A DNA stretch of 64,000 bases from Ascochyta rabiei (Eukaryota > Ascomycota > Dothideomycetes > Pleosporales > Didymellaceae), in the NCBI RefSeq assembly GCF_004011695.2, contig NC_082416.1:1054001-1118000 (forward strand), written 5' to 3'. Below, piece by piece: positions 11,342 to 22,660 of the stretch. Each line of letters begins with the position of its first letter. Position 1 is the stretch's first letter. Below the pieces are notes generated by a model. The model saw nothing but the letters and a program-made list of their open reading frames with translations, was not told where the DNA came from and made no database searches. The translations under genes were made by a program, and so were the position numbers.

Positions 11342-12860
11342 TGCAGGTCTGCATTGAATTCAGAGCTTCCCTTCAAAAAGGTGGAAGTCAACCAAGGCGA
11401 CGAGATTCCTACGAAGACGCAGAAACTTGAGGAAGAGGCTGACCATATGAACCCACCAGTCGTGGCTGCACTTGCTTTCCGCAGATGGGCCACCTGCGAC
11501 CAGTGTCCTGCACGTAGCCGTCCGAGGCAACACAGCCTCGACATGGCAGCCATACACTGCCAATCCCTCTTCCCCGGGCGCCAACCGCTCCTCGGTGCCA
11601 GTACACAGTCAAAGGCTTACGTTGCACCATCACAAAGGGCGCAGGGGATGGATGGGTGCTCACGAGGCTGCCGCAGTGGAACTCGGAAAATGGAAAGGGC
11701 GGTTGCAGCAGCGATCCAAGTAGGCTGACGCATGGCTGAGTACCTTTTTGTGCTTGAGGCGTTTCTTCTGCGAAACCTGGTGCATGTGTACGGGAGTTTG
11801 CGTCAACTTTTGTTACAACTTTCGTTCCCACTTTCGTTGTCGTGAACCTGAATTGGCCCAAGGATGTGACTGGCTGTCGATGGTTTTGTTCATCCTACAT
11901 GTGCTGCGCAGTACGTTTGCTCGGTGGAACGATCTTCAGCACAGCCAGAAGCTGATATCAAAGAGAGGAGGCGTGAGTGCACCTCTGTACCGGTATTGTA
12001 GGAAAGCTCAGACGTAGCAGCTCTAGAATCTTGCTCTACCGCCATCTTCTGAAGAGTTTAGCAGCACTCGTGAAGAGACTTTGATGGCCAGAAAGATCGG
12101 TGGTCTTTGAAATGATTTGTAGGCTCATACTACCTTACTTGTAGGCTCAAAGTACCTCTGCAGAGCAGCTTGAGGTGCCTTGAAGGCTTGAAGCACGCTT
12201 GCATCCGGATCCACCCGCAGCGCGAGAGTAGAGCAGGGCGTCGAGACTAGAAGGATGCAAGGTGATAAGACTAGCGGCCGGTGCATGTGACCGCGCGGCT
12301 GATAGGGCTGAGTGCATGTCGATCACGTTCGACCGAGTTCTGGCGGGCAAGTCATCCAGCCTTCTTTAGCTTCCCTGCTTAGCGCAAGGCGGCCGATGGA
12401 CGCTTCCGTCATGTGGAAAGAAGGCACGCCATTCCAGCCACCTGCTCTGCCTTGCTGCGACGGCTGCTGTCTTCAGTCGAGCGCTTCCTCCTTGGCTTGA
12501 TCCTTGCGCAGCGCTCGTTCACCGCGCCTGTCCATGCTCGCGCGACGGCTACCGCCCTACCCCACCGCTTATCAATCCTCCCTCTTCTTTTGCATGCAGC
12601 CGTCGAGAACCACGGCCGGCTGAGCAAGGCAGCGGATCCCTTCGCTTCTACTACACTCCTGTCTGTATTCTTGCTGCATGCGCATCTTTCTGCGTTGCAT
12701 CTGCCCTCGACCGCCTGCGGCTTGTCAGACACAGACACCGTCATCAGCAAGGACGTGCTTTGTTTCACATCTCGGTCAACACCAGCTACGCCTGCCTCTC
12801 CGAGCTGACTCGACACGCCCACGCGACTCCTGAGTCCAGGGGACAGCCGACAACATCGCC
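11342..12860. other. divergent intergenic region before the TCP11 gene
   Basis: This is the 5' side of both the HET gene (minus) and the TCP11 gene (plus). No convincing gene is seen; a 145-codon plus frame at 11.3-11.7 kb shows no recognisable domain. Near 12130-12170 the words 'gtaggctca' and 'gtacctctg' recur imperfectly. The last 400 bp are C/T-rich, as expected for a fungal promoter and leader. Confidence 0.55.
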
Positions 12861-15794
12861 ATGTCTTTCAGCGACTCGGAGATCGAGCTGGTGAGCTCGC
12901 AGCTGGCGCTGGGCAACGACGACATTCCCGAGGAACCAGACATGCTCTTCACCGACGACGCCGGTGACGGCCAGCCATTCGCTCCACCCCCACGAATCGC
13001 CGCACGCTTCTACAGACACTCCAACAACCGCCGGAAGTCGTCGGCGACGTCCTCCCGCCGCAACTCGCTCTCGTCCACCCACTCGCACACCTCGAGCCGC
13101 TCCGCGATCCGCAACAGCTGCCAGAGCCACCACATTGCCCAGCACCTCCGACGCGTGTCCATCCTCGAGACCCGCAAAGCACGCCTGGCCGACAGAGCCG
13201 CCCATGCCGAACAGGTCCGTCTACGCGCCGCAGCGGCCAAGGCCACGCCACGTGTGTCGAACAGCGAAGAGAAAGCGTTGGCCGCCAAGGAAGCTCGCGA
13301 GCGCCACCTTGCACAGGTGGCGGCGTCCTGCGCGGAAGAAGTGCGTAGAGCCAAGAAGATTGCCGAGGACATGAAGGAACGCAAGGCCGCCGAAGAGCGC
13401 AGGTACCGCCTCGAGATGGAGGAGAAGCACGCAGAGGCAGAGAGGAGGCGCCTCGAGTACAAACGCAGCCCTCGCAGACCGAGAACCGCCAGCTCGCCGC
13501 CCGCTGATGCGAAGAAAGCAACTCAGCAGCCACCTGCCCCGACCTCTGAAGACGCCGCCAAGCGCATCCAATCTGCATGGAGGGCGAGAAGTAGGAAGAA
13601 TATCGTCGATGTCTGGTTGGAAATGGGGCTCTCCATCGAGAAGATCAGCAGCACCAGTTTCGAAGATATCACCACTATGCTTGCGGATGAGAAGCTTCTG
13701 AAGACGACAGAGAAGGTCATGGAGTTGTTTGTCCTGCTGCCAGATCCGGATCCAGCTGCCCGCAGCACAGCTGTCCGGACCTTTCTTTCCTCGTATCTCA
13801 TCCTAGGCCATCCCACAAATGTGCTGAGTCGCGATGGCGATCAAGAGCAAGACCTGATCACCAAGGCCAAGGACTTGGTCCTTTCCTTCGAATCAGCATT
13901 AGGAAAGTTGACGACTTTCAACTACTATACCCCTTCGCCCACCAGGACCGAGACGGTTCTGTTGGCCCACAGCGCCTTCGTTACAGCCTTCAATGATTGG
14001 AAAGCTCGCGATTCGTCGGCGCTTGTCGAAACTATGGTCGCCTCCTTCGTCAGTCTCGATGAGATCTGGCAGAGCGTCAAGGACGCAACAGTAGAAGAGG
14101 TTGCGAACGAATACAGGACTGGCATTCGGGACAATCAAGCTATCTTGCTGAGTAGGATCAAGAAGCTGGCAGGACCGGACAAGGCATTGACATTGATTCG
14201 AAAGGCTATTCGCGAGGGCCGCAGGTCGAGGCCTAAGAAGCGACCTGCTGGAGAGACTATTCGACCACGAGTCGCCGTCGACGTGACTTCCGGTTCACCC
14301 ATCGAAGGCGAGCGTGCTGCTATGCAAGCTGAGGCCGCTTCTGAGCTGGCAGCCTCTGGTCAAGCGGCACGTCTTGGCTCCGCAACACAAGGCCACCAGG
14401 CTCAGTCGCTGTCAAAGGTCTTTACGGTTGTCCCTGACAACCGCGTGCTCGTGCATGAGCTGTCCATCGACAAGGAGTATCGCATCGATGCGTCGCCAAC
14501 CGCTGGTCTGAGAGATGCCCTTAACCGCGAGCTGTGCGACGCCATGCGCAAGGGCTTCGAGGACGGCGATAGCGCGCAATGGACAGCCGCCATGGCAGAG
14601 AACATACGCGCAAAGCTTTTGCGCTTATTGAAGGCAGGCAACTCAATGCACACTCTCATCTCAGAGACCCTAGACCCGGACCACATCAACAAGCAGTGTA
14701 GTCAAGGGCTCTTCTCGTACGAGAGGTTTTTTGGTTTCATCGCCAATATCCTACCCAAGCTCTGTGCTCCGTTCCGAGATGCTCAAGTCCAATCTTTGGC
14801 AGACGAGCTGCAGGAGGAAGGCGAGCTTCCCGAAATGGTCGAGAAACTTTTCAAGTTGTTGCACGTGATCGATCTCCTATCATTGGATTATTCGAATTTC
14901 CTTCTGATGAACGCAGCGCCAACGTTGATCAAGGAAGCTACTGGGTACGAACAACGTATGTTCGCACAAGATCTGGAGGAAGGCAAAATCACTTTAGATC
15001 GAACTCGGCGCTGGTGGCGTAGTGCGGCTATCAACATGCACACTGAAGCAGATCGACGCGACCCATGGGCCCAGCCCAACCCTATGAACCGACCAACAGC
15101 GCATAAGATTTATGCACGTGGTCTTATTGACCTCGCGATATCCGTGCCACCGCTACGAGATTCCGAGCTTCCAGAAACTCTCGGACTTGACCGCGACCGT
15201 ATCTCGCGCATCCGTGAAGACGCTCTGCGCATCACTACCATTGGCGGTATCCTTCTCACAGCGAAAAACCTACTCAAGCGCGACGTCCGCTCGCAATGGA
15301 AGCCTCAGGCAGCTCGCATGTGGGAGGTTCTAAAGGACGGTTACTTGAAGGATCCTTCGACACCCTCCAAGATCGCCTCGTTACTCGAGTCTTCACATAA
15401 CATGCCGCCTTCCACCCGCGCGCAACTTTCCTCTACGGTCACGCGTCTTTTGACTCAAGCCGAGTCCGGCAGGCTCTCCGATCCCGTTACCAAAGTATTG
15501 TTCCAGCGCCTCAAGACACACATTTTCAACCGCGTATCAGCTAGCAGCTCTGGCGAACGTGTCAAGGCTGCTAGCACAGCCACTGAAGGGCTTGCAACCA
15601 CTGGTCTTGCAGAATTCGTGCCCCAGGTTGCTGACATCTGCGAGCAATTGAGCAAGGTCGGTGAAGTTGATCGCAAGGCGCATGGCAAGTGGTATGAGGA
15701 GATTGCAGAGCAGATGGAGAATGAGCCGTTGGAAGGCGACGAATTAAGCAGGAGCGAAAGTGGCGGGTCTGCTGCCTCAGGATCGTCTGTGTGA
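12861..15794 (+). CDS. IQ-motif and TCP11-domain protein, Sok1-like (977 aa)
   Basis: This is a single exon starting at the first ATG of a long frame. Residues 1-100 are Ser/Arg-rich. Residues about 100-200 form a charged alanine/glutamate/arginine coiled coil. An IQ-like calmodulin-binding motif (KRIQSAWRARSRKN) is at about 233-247. The C-terminal half matches the TCP11 family, with blocks such as IDLLSLDYSNFLLMNAAPTL and LDRTRRWWRSA. Yeast Sok1, of this family, suppresses loss of protein kinase A, and mammalian TCP11 acts in cAMP signalling in sperm. A signalling role here is inferred from that. The protein is longer than yeast Sok1 because of the N-terminal coiled coil. It is a single intact copy with no frameshift. 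Confidence 0.9.
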   Translation: MSFSDSEIELVSSQLALGNDDIPEEPDMLFTDDAGDGQPFAPPPRIAARFYRHSNNRRKSSATSSRRNSLSSTHSHTSSRSAIRNSCQSHHIAQHLRRVSILETRKARLADRAAHAEQVRLRAAAAKATPRVSNSEEKALAAKEARERHLAQVAASCAEEVRRAKKIAEDMKERKAAEERRYRLEMEEKHAEAERRRLEYKRSPRRPRTASSPPADAKKATQQPPAPTSEDAAKRIQSAWRARSRKNIVDVWLEMGLSIEKISSTSFEDITTMLADEKLLKTTEKVMELFVLLPDPDPAARSTAVRTFLSSYLILGHPTNVLSRDGDQEQDLITKAKDLVLSFESALGKLTTFNYYTPSPTRTETVLLAHSAFVTAFNDWKARDSSALVETMVASFVSLDEIWQSVKDATVEEVANEYRTGIRDNQAILLSRIKKLAGPDKALTLIRKAIREGRRSRPKKRPAGETIRPRVAVDVTSGSPIEGERAAMQAEAASELAASGQAARLGSATQGHQAQSLSKVFTVVPDNRVLVHELSIDKEYRIDASPTAGLRDALNRELCDAMRKGFEDGDSAQWTAAMAENIRAKLLRLLKAGNSMHTLISETLDPDHINKQCSQGLFSYERFFGFIANILPKLCAPFRDAQVQSLADELQEEGELPEMVEKLFKLLHVIDLLSLDYSNFLLMNAAPTLIKEATGYEQRMFAQDLEEGKITLDRTRRWWRSAAINMHTEADRRDPWAQPNPMNRPTAHKIYARGLIDLAISVPPLRDSELPETLGLDRDRISRIREDALRITTIGGILLTAKNLLKRDVRSQWKPQAARMWEVLKDGYLKDPSTPSKIASLLESSHNMPPSTRAQLSSTVTRLLTQAESGRLSDPVTKVLFQRLKTHIFNRVSASSSGERVKAASTATEGLATTGLAEFVPQVADICEQLSKVGEVDRKAHGKWYEEIAEQMENEPLEGDELSRSESGGSAASGSSV

Positions 15795-16737
15795 GCATTG
15801 ACCCTATATCTCTGCGTTAACTTTCTCTGCGTTAACTTCCAACGAGGTTTTGGTTCGACAAGGCGTTCTTCTCAGTCTTTCCTGTACATAACCTGTTTTT
15901 TTTTTCGCGGCTCGCTTCATATTCATACCCGTTCTGGTTTGGCATGGCGTTTGGTGGTCTGAGTGCTGGGGCACTACACATGGGTTTCAGCGACACATCT
16001 TCTAATCCAGGGCACACTGTAGCCGGATCTAGTGAATACATACAATGCCATCAATCATTTTGAAGACTGTGCTAACACTGAAGGCACACAGCTTTCATTG
16101 AACCTTGTACTGAAGAAGATATGGGATGTCTTGTCAACTTGGCGTTCTGCACAATGTCGTTGAAGCTCAGGAGCTGGTATCTGGTCTTGCACCGAATGAG
16201 TCTGGTTTGATATGGTGTACACATGTGCGGTGCAACACCAGATACTAGCCCGTATATCTTCGTTAACAGCCTTCTTGTTTGGGATTGGCATACGTTTATA
16301 TTATCTTCCTCCAATATCATCGATGCGGCGACGATCTTGCCTGCATGCGCTTACGCTGTCAAGGTTGCATGGTCGTCAACACAGCTCTCGATGGCGTGCT
16401 CGAACACCACAACGTCTTTCCCACGCCTATCAACCCCACACTCAGCTTCGGCGCCAATGACGGCGCTCTCTTGTGTCGTCACTAAGCCTTGATGGCTTTC
16501 CCCAAGATCTTGGTATCGTTCCTGGGCTCGAAACGTGAAGGTCCTTGTTATTTCTATGCAAGTGCCGGTGTAACTTCACCCGGGCACTGGGTAGTTGTTT
16601 GTAAGCACTTTGTTAAGTCCAAACAAGATAGAGTTACTGCTCAGTTGACATTAAACACCTGAGGCCGTCCTTGCAAACAGTGTGTTTATAGCCGATATAA
16701 AGTCGAAACTCACTGGTCGTCAACTCCAGCAGTCTTG
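15795..16737. other. intergenic region between TCP11 gene and permease
   Basis: This is the 3' flank of the TCP11 gene and the promoter of the downstream permease. A poly(T) run lies at 15896-15905 and a tandem CTCTGCGTTAACTT duplication at about 15811-15838. One AGATAG word (GATA-factor type) is at about 16627, roughly 110 bp before the permease start. No gene is seen. Confidence 0.5.
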
Positions 16738-18460
16738 ATGACGCCTCTAGATAAAGGAAGTGATGTCATCCAACAATCGCCTGCTCCCTCGTCCGAAGCG
16801 TCGTCTCAGCTTGACGATACCTATGAAGCCTACAAGAACAACCAAGGAGCCGATGTTGATCCAGCAGAAGCAAAGAAGACGCTGAGAAAGATCGACTTCC
16901 GGATAGTTCCAATTCTTTTCTTCACATACCTGCTTCAGTACCTCGACAAAAATGGAATCAACTATGCATCCGCTTTTGGGCTACAGGAGGGTACGAACTT
17001 GAAGGGGCAGGACTACTCATGGCTAGGTACGCGCTCGTCCAAAACGCGAGGACATCAATCGCTTACCAAACGCAGGCAGTATCTTTTACTTTGGCTATCT
17101 TGCCGGCCAGTACCCGGCAGGCTACTTGTTGCAGCGTCTACCCATGGCCAAGTTCCTCGGTTTTTGCACTCTTGGTAAGCATCGCCCATCACCCTCACAC
17201 TTTGTCGCTGACAGGGCCAGGCTGGGGTGTCATTCTCATGACCACTCCTGCATGTCATAACTTTGCCGGCATGGCTGCAAACCGCTTTCTGCTCGGCCTA
17301 CTCGAAGCCACGGTGAATCCCGGCTTTGTCCTGATCATGAGCATGTGGTACACCTCAGCTGAGCAACCTCTTCGACTGGGAGCGTACTACTGCACTAACG
17401 GCATTGCAACCATGTTCGGCGGCCTGATTGGGTATGCAGTGGGCCACATCAAGACGGGCTTGCCGCGGTGGATGTATGTGTTTTTGATCTTCGGATCAGC
17501 AAGCACCGTGATGGGCGTCGTGATTCTACTCTTCCTGCCGGACCTGCCGACTACAGCGAAGTTTCTCACTGAGAGGCAGCGCGGGATTGCCGTAGATCGC
17601 GTCTCGGGGAACAGACAGGGGGTGAAGAATAAACACTTCAAGGTCTATCAAGCGTGGCAGACGTTGTATGATCCTAAGACCTGGATCTTGTTTGTGATGG
17701 CTATTGGCGCTCAGATCCCGAATTCTGCTTTGACGACAGTGAGTAATTGTGTATTATTGCAGCCATCATAACAACTTACACATTACAGTTCAGCTCCATG
17801 ATTATCAAATCCTTCGGCGTCGATACTCTCGGAACACAGTACTTGCAGATCCCCGGCGGCGCGGTGCAATTCGTCTCGCTGCTCGCCGGAAGCTACATCT
17901 GCACCCACTGGCCGAATACGCGCTGTCTCATGATGACCATCGCGAACGTGATATGTATCATCGGCGCCAGTCTGCTCGTCGCACTGCCAAACAACAACAA
18001 GTGGGGCCGACTTGTCGCGCTGTGGATGTGCTACTTCCAGGGTCTTGGGTTCAGCATGAGCTTGACCATCGTCTCGAGCAACATTGCTGGATACACCAAG
18101 AAGCAACTAACAGGCGCGGCGCTGTTCACGGGCTACTGTGTGGGCAACATCATCGGCCCGCAGACATTCAAGAGCAGCGAGGCGCCCCGGTACAGGTCTG
18201 CATACGTTGCGTAGGTGGACTCTTCCCATTATCGAATCGAAGTGTTGCTAACACACGACTATAGCATGCTCATCGGCTACAGTGTGAAGCTGATCGCTGT
18301 TCTCGTGCTCTTTGCATACATGTGGTCGGTCAACAAGAAGCGCGACAGGGAGTCTGCAAGCGGTATTCGGCTCACAGATGAGGAGATGAAGGCAGCGGTC
18401 GAAGCCGGAATGCACGACGTTACTGAAATCGACAACAAGGGCTTTCGATACATACTATGA
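16738..18460 (+). CDS. MFS anion:cation symporter, Dal5/allantoate permease family (5 exons, about 509 aa)
   Basis: The exons are 16738-17026, 17076-17174, 17215-17738, 17789-18210 and 18265-18460, a sum of 1530 nt. The start is the ATG at 16738. The family signature DFRIVPILFFTYLLQYLDKN opens TM1, and FYFGYLAGQYPAGYLLQRLP and ANRFLLGLLEATVNPGF follow. About 12 hydrophobic segments are present. Dal5-type carriers move allantoate, nicotinate, pantothenate, biotin or similar organic anions with protons at the plasma membrane; the substrate cannot be read from sequence. The third exon has two in-phase acceptors six bases apart (17215 or 17221); the second gives 507 aa. A perfect palindrome lies 60 bp after the stop codon. 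Confidence 0.9.
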
Positions 18461-20040
18461 GCCGGGACGAGCATTAAACGAGCCTAGCTAATCCTTCGTG
18501 TTTATCTTGGTGAATATGAGCAATACACGTGTATTGGGATTGAGACGACTTGCACAGAAAAAGACACAGCATTTAACGAGCTTGTGTTGCGTTTTCCTGG
18601 CTCTGACATCGAGGTGCCCTGCTCCTTCGCAACGTTACAATTTCCACTCCAGTCGCGACAGATATCGCTAGCGTCGCAGTCGCATTTTAAGGAGATGGAA
18701 CAAACTTTTCGAGAGCCCACCCTCAGCTCTAGCATTCTCACTCCTGTCTTAAACATGCACTAAGCGTTCTTCGTGCGGCTATGTGAATTCATCTCCAGTC
18801 ATCACAATGTCCACGCCGGTCCACGCATTTAACTTACCCACAAGGAAGCTCCCTCGCTATAATGGTATGCTGCTCACGATACCTACGCCACCAGGTCTTG
18901 CTGCTTATTAGAACTTGCGAAGCATCCACCAGCTCCGCGTCAGGTCGGGGTGCAAATAACAGAGTTTTCGTTTCACGATCGAAGACTGCCGCTTCCTAAG
19001 CAGACAACGAAGCTTATTTCTTTTCGGGGTCGTAGATACAGCCGAGCGAGGCGTTGCACATGGCCTAGGAAAGTCTGTATTGTTCTGCATGTAGTATCTC
19101 TGAACACAGGCTTAGATTTTCCTGGGATGATAAGAGTCGCTACCCTCCATGTGGACTGACTAGTATAGCGAAGTATCTCAGATCTGGTTCCAGGGGTTCG
19201 TGAAGTTCTGGTCCGTTTGCTTCTCTGAGCACAGTGTCATTCAGCTTCTGTCCATCGTGCAGTTTACATGATCTTATATCCTAGATCGGTTCGAGGAATT
19301 CGTCAAGCCATGACAGATCTCGATTCAACGTCTTCCGCCACAGAGCTCTGCGTTGTCCACGGATGATGATTCGGATCTTCGACTTTTATATACTGCGTGT
19401 GGTTACCTTTCATTGTGCTGAACTCCACAGCCACGCGAATATGACCAGACTCTCCCAAAGAGAAACGACCACGGATCGATCTCGAGGGGCAACGTTACAA
19501 CGCGCTTCCTTTATAACATCTTTTGCGTCAATCGAAGTCCCCCAGTTTGTCTCCCCACCAACCGATATTCCATAGCAGGCTTTGCATACAGATTCATTGA
19601 CACCGTTCAGGGTACGAGAGATCCTCCCAGTGCCTTGCGACTTTTATGACACCATCACAATTGTTCGCATCATCTAGGAACGACGTCTTTGGAGAATGAT
19701 GTTATGGAGAAATCAGCTGCGTAAAATGCTTGTCGTTGTCCTTAGTGCGTCTCTTCAAACCTCCTCAATGGTCTTGGAAGATCGCGCAGCATGGAGTGCC
19801 AGCTGAAGTCCAACGATCAGAACAAACGCCAAAAGGAGTATCACGACCATACAGCCAACCATGCTAACTTGAGCCCCAAAGCCTGGCTCAAGAACAGCAA
19901 CATGGCGAGCTGACACGTAGATTGGCCGGCATTGAGAACAACCGAAGTAAGCAACCAGCAGCCAGCAGCCCCCCACGACCCCACACCAACATCTCCACGC
20001 TGGTCCACCGCACCACCTCCACACCTCCACAACCACCACA
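18461..20040. other. gene-free spacer
   Basis: Only short frames are present. At 18521-18536 there is a perfect 16-bp palindrome, listed separately. The left part is the 3' flank of the permease and the right part the promoter of the RUS gene, which is C/A-rich just before the ATG at 20041. Confidence 0.55.
18521..18536. promoter_or_regulatory. perfect 16-bp palindrome with CACGTG core
   Basis: The sequence CAATACACGTGTATTG reads the same on both strands. The core is an E-box (CACGTG) of the kind bound by bHLH or bZIP dimers. It lies 60 bp past the permease stop, so it may sit in the 3' UTR or terminator, or act as a distal element. Function is inference only. Confidence 0.45.
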
Positions 20041-21659
20041 ATGTCTACCTCCAAGCGCATCGAGATCACCGAGCAAGACGAAGCAGGCATAGTGACATCG
20101 ACATACATTGCCTCGGGCGACTCACGCGTGGATATCATCGTACGTGTCCTCATTTGCGCGTACTGTGCAAGCTTGCGAGAGCCAGGACACGATGCTGATG
20201 CAGCCAGCTCCACCAAGAGACAAAGGGCTACACGCAGCAGATTCTCGATGTTTTCCTGCCGGCGGGGTATCCGCAGAGCGTGACGGAGGATTATATACAG
20301 TGCGTGTCTTCCGTAGTTCCGACGTCTTTAGATTGTAGACAGACATGCTGATGTGGTGTAAGATATCAAATCTACGTGCGTGGACGGAGCTCGAGGTTCC
20401 TGGCGTGAAGCTCACAGGTCTGACCGAGGATACAGGATTCGCTACAAGCTTTCTCGTCGTCGATAGCGGGCCTGCTGGCCTCGAGAGCCGTGCTAGAAGG
20501 TAGACACACGACCTTCCCACCCACGCAAGCCAGAAACAAGATAAGAAAACGCTTCTGATCAAGTCTGACAGGCGTCGGCGTCGGCGACTCAACCGCCTCT
20601 CCCACTTCGGCGCTGCTGCTCTCCATCCTGCAAGAATCCATGGGCCGGCTCGCAACCATCCTCTTCGCGCACCGACTCGGCACGTCGCTGGAACCAGAGT
20701 GCAAAATGTACCGCCTAGCAGCCGACGTCTTCATCGACACAGCCATGATCCTCAACTACCTGTCCCCCGCGCTCCCCAAGCCTGCCCGCGTCGCGGTGCT
20801 GAGCTTCTCGAGCTGCCTGCGGGCTCTCTGCGGCGTGTGCGCCGGGAGCGCCAAAGCGAGTCTGAGCGCTCATTTCGCAAAGAGAGGGAATCTAGGTGAA
20901 CTGAATGCAAAGGACAGTAGCCAGGAGACTATCATCTCGCTGCTGGGGATGCTGGCGGGGAGTCTGGTGGTTAGCTGGGTGCATTCGCCGCTGGCGACGT
21001 GGGCTACGCTGATGGGGCTGTTGGCCGTGCATCTGGGGACCAACTACGCTGCCGTGAAAGCTGTGCGGATGACGAGGCTGAATCGGCAGCGGGCGAACAT
21101 CTTGTTCGGCACCATCCTGCAGCATGGCAAGGTGCTGAGCCCAAGAGAGGTGTCGGAGAGGGAGAGGGTGTTTGAAAGGGATGGAGTGCTTCGTTGGGCC
21201 GATGACGGCATCGCAGGCTATTGCAGGATAGGCGTCAGTCTGCAAGTGCTGCTGAGCCGCTTAGGCACCCCTCACGAGCGCACCGGGTCCACGACGTTGG
21301 AGACCGTCAAGTTGCCCGAGCTGCTGCAAGTCTACGCCGCAGAAGCTTACCTCGTGTGGTACTCTGAGCTCCACTCGGAGGCGCTCATCGTGCTAAAGAA
21401 AGAGTGCACGGCGGTCGATCAACTCAGAGCTTGGACACAGGCACTGTTGCTCGCTCAGCGGCGCAGACCTGGCTCGAACAGCTTGGACGCATCTGCGTCG
21501 GGGCGGCTGACGGAGCTCAGACACACCTTGGCCGAGACACAGAAACTGTTTGGGCAGTACGTCGAGCTGCTTCAAGACAAAGGCTGGGACCTGAGTGTGG
21601 CTGCTCTGGAGACACGGGCTGGAGTGCGAGCGGTGATGGAAACGAAAGAAGACGAATGA
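20041..21659 (+). CDS. RUS (root UVB sensitive)/DUF647 family membrane protein (5 exons, 451 aa)
   Basis: The exons are 20041-20139, 20208-20299, 20363-20375, 20436-20499 and 20572-21659, a sum of 1356 nt. Exon 3 is only 13 nt and codes the YQIY of the conserved YIQYQIYDSLQAFSSSIAGL stretch. It is flanked by GTGCGT donors and AG acceptors, so phase and homology both require it. Further DUF647 marks are the hydrophobic SLLGMLAGSLVVSWVHSPLAT segment and HLGTNYAAVKAVRMTRLNRQRAN. The family (RUS1/C16orf58) is widespread in eukaryotes and its biochemical role is not settled; plant members act in UV-B and vitamin B6-linked signalling. The C-terminal third is variable. The protein is complete and of normal length. 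Confidence 0.93.
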
Positions 21660-22633
21660 AACGTGCATTTGGCTGCCTATCTGGGCTGCCATGACCTATC
21701 GACATGGTAGTATCTATACATGCACATACTTCCAAGTCACTGCAGTGGGCTTCAGAGAACGACTTCAGCTGGACAACGTACAAGCGGTCTTCTGATCAGA
21801 CTCGTCAGACTCGTGCGTTGCATGGCGCGACAGCAGGTTCCAGTTAGATGCAAGCAAATACTCATTGTTCTAAAAAATAAAAAATAGATTGAAATCGTCT
21901 GCGCTGACCCAAGCGACACAGACATGCCTGTCCGACGAACGACAGCGACAGTCCCTGTTCCTAGTGGACATGCGTTAACGCCAGCCAGCTCCTACGCACA
22001 CACCATTCGTGTCGGTAGCCATCCGAAACTTCCCTATTCACGCGTCAGACTGTCAGACGATGGTGGAGGCCCATCTGTCACGTTCCACGTTGGGTGGCAT
22101 TTCTGGGCAGATCACGTCAAAGCTTGAACTGTACAGCACCCAGCCGTCTCGAACACAATGGTTGCCAAGGGATTGCTACCTCTTCGTCTGAGATGGTGAA
22201 GGCGGGATGCGGCTGATCCCACGAGGCGGTGAGGGCGGGTGAATTGCAGCGCTTGTGACAGAGGTCCACTGGCTGCGTCATATCTCAGGCACCGAGCGCG
22301 TGTTGGCGACCAAATTTTTCTTTGGGTTTGTCAATGGGGCGCGTGCTGAGATGAATGGCGCTTATAGCCGGCATCGATCGATCGATCAGGCCACGATGCG
22401 AGAGTGCTGTCCAGCTTCTAAAAGGCCGTCGCAAGCAGACTCCCGAGGGACACGGCTCTGGACGACCGAACTGGTGCCGTTGTGTTTTGGTGAGGACCTC
22501 AACATACTGTCACACGATAAAAGGTGGAAATGAAATGGAGACGGTTGCGCCAACCTCATGCGCGAAACAGGAGGTTTGGCAGAAAAGATCGACGGCGGCG
22601 CCTCTGTGACGGTGCTAGCGATATGTGGTAACC

Positions 22634-22660
22634 TTCTAGAAATCTAGAATGCTTCTAGAA
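22634..22660. promoter_or_regulatory. cluster of TTCTAGAA palindromes, heat-shock-element-like
   Basis: TTCTAGAA occurs at 22634-22641 and 22653-22660, with a TCTAGAA between them. TTCnnGAA pairs resemble heat-shock factor sites, but the spacing between pairs does not keep the strict 5-bp register, so this is a weak call. The nearest starts are far away (RGS gene about 2.5 kb downstream). Confidence 0.3.
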
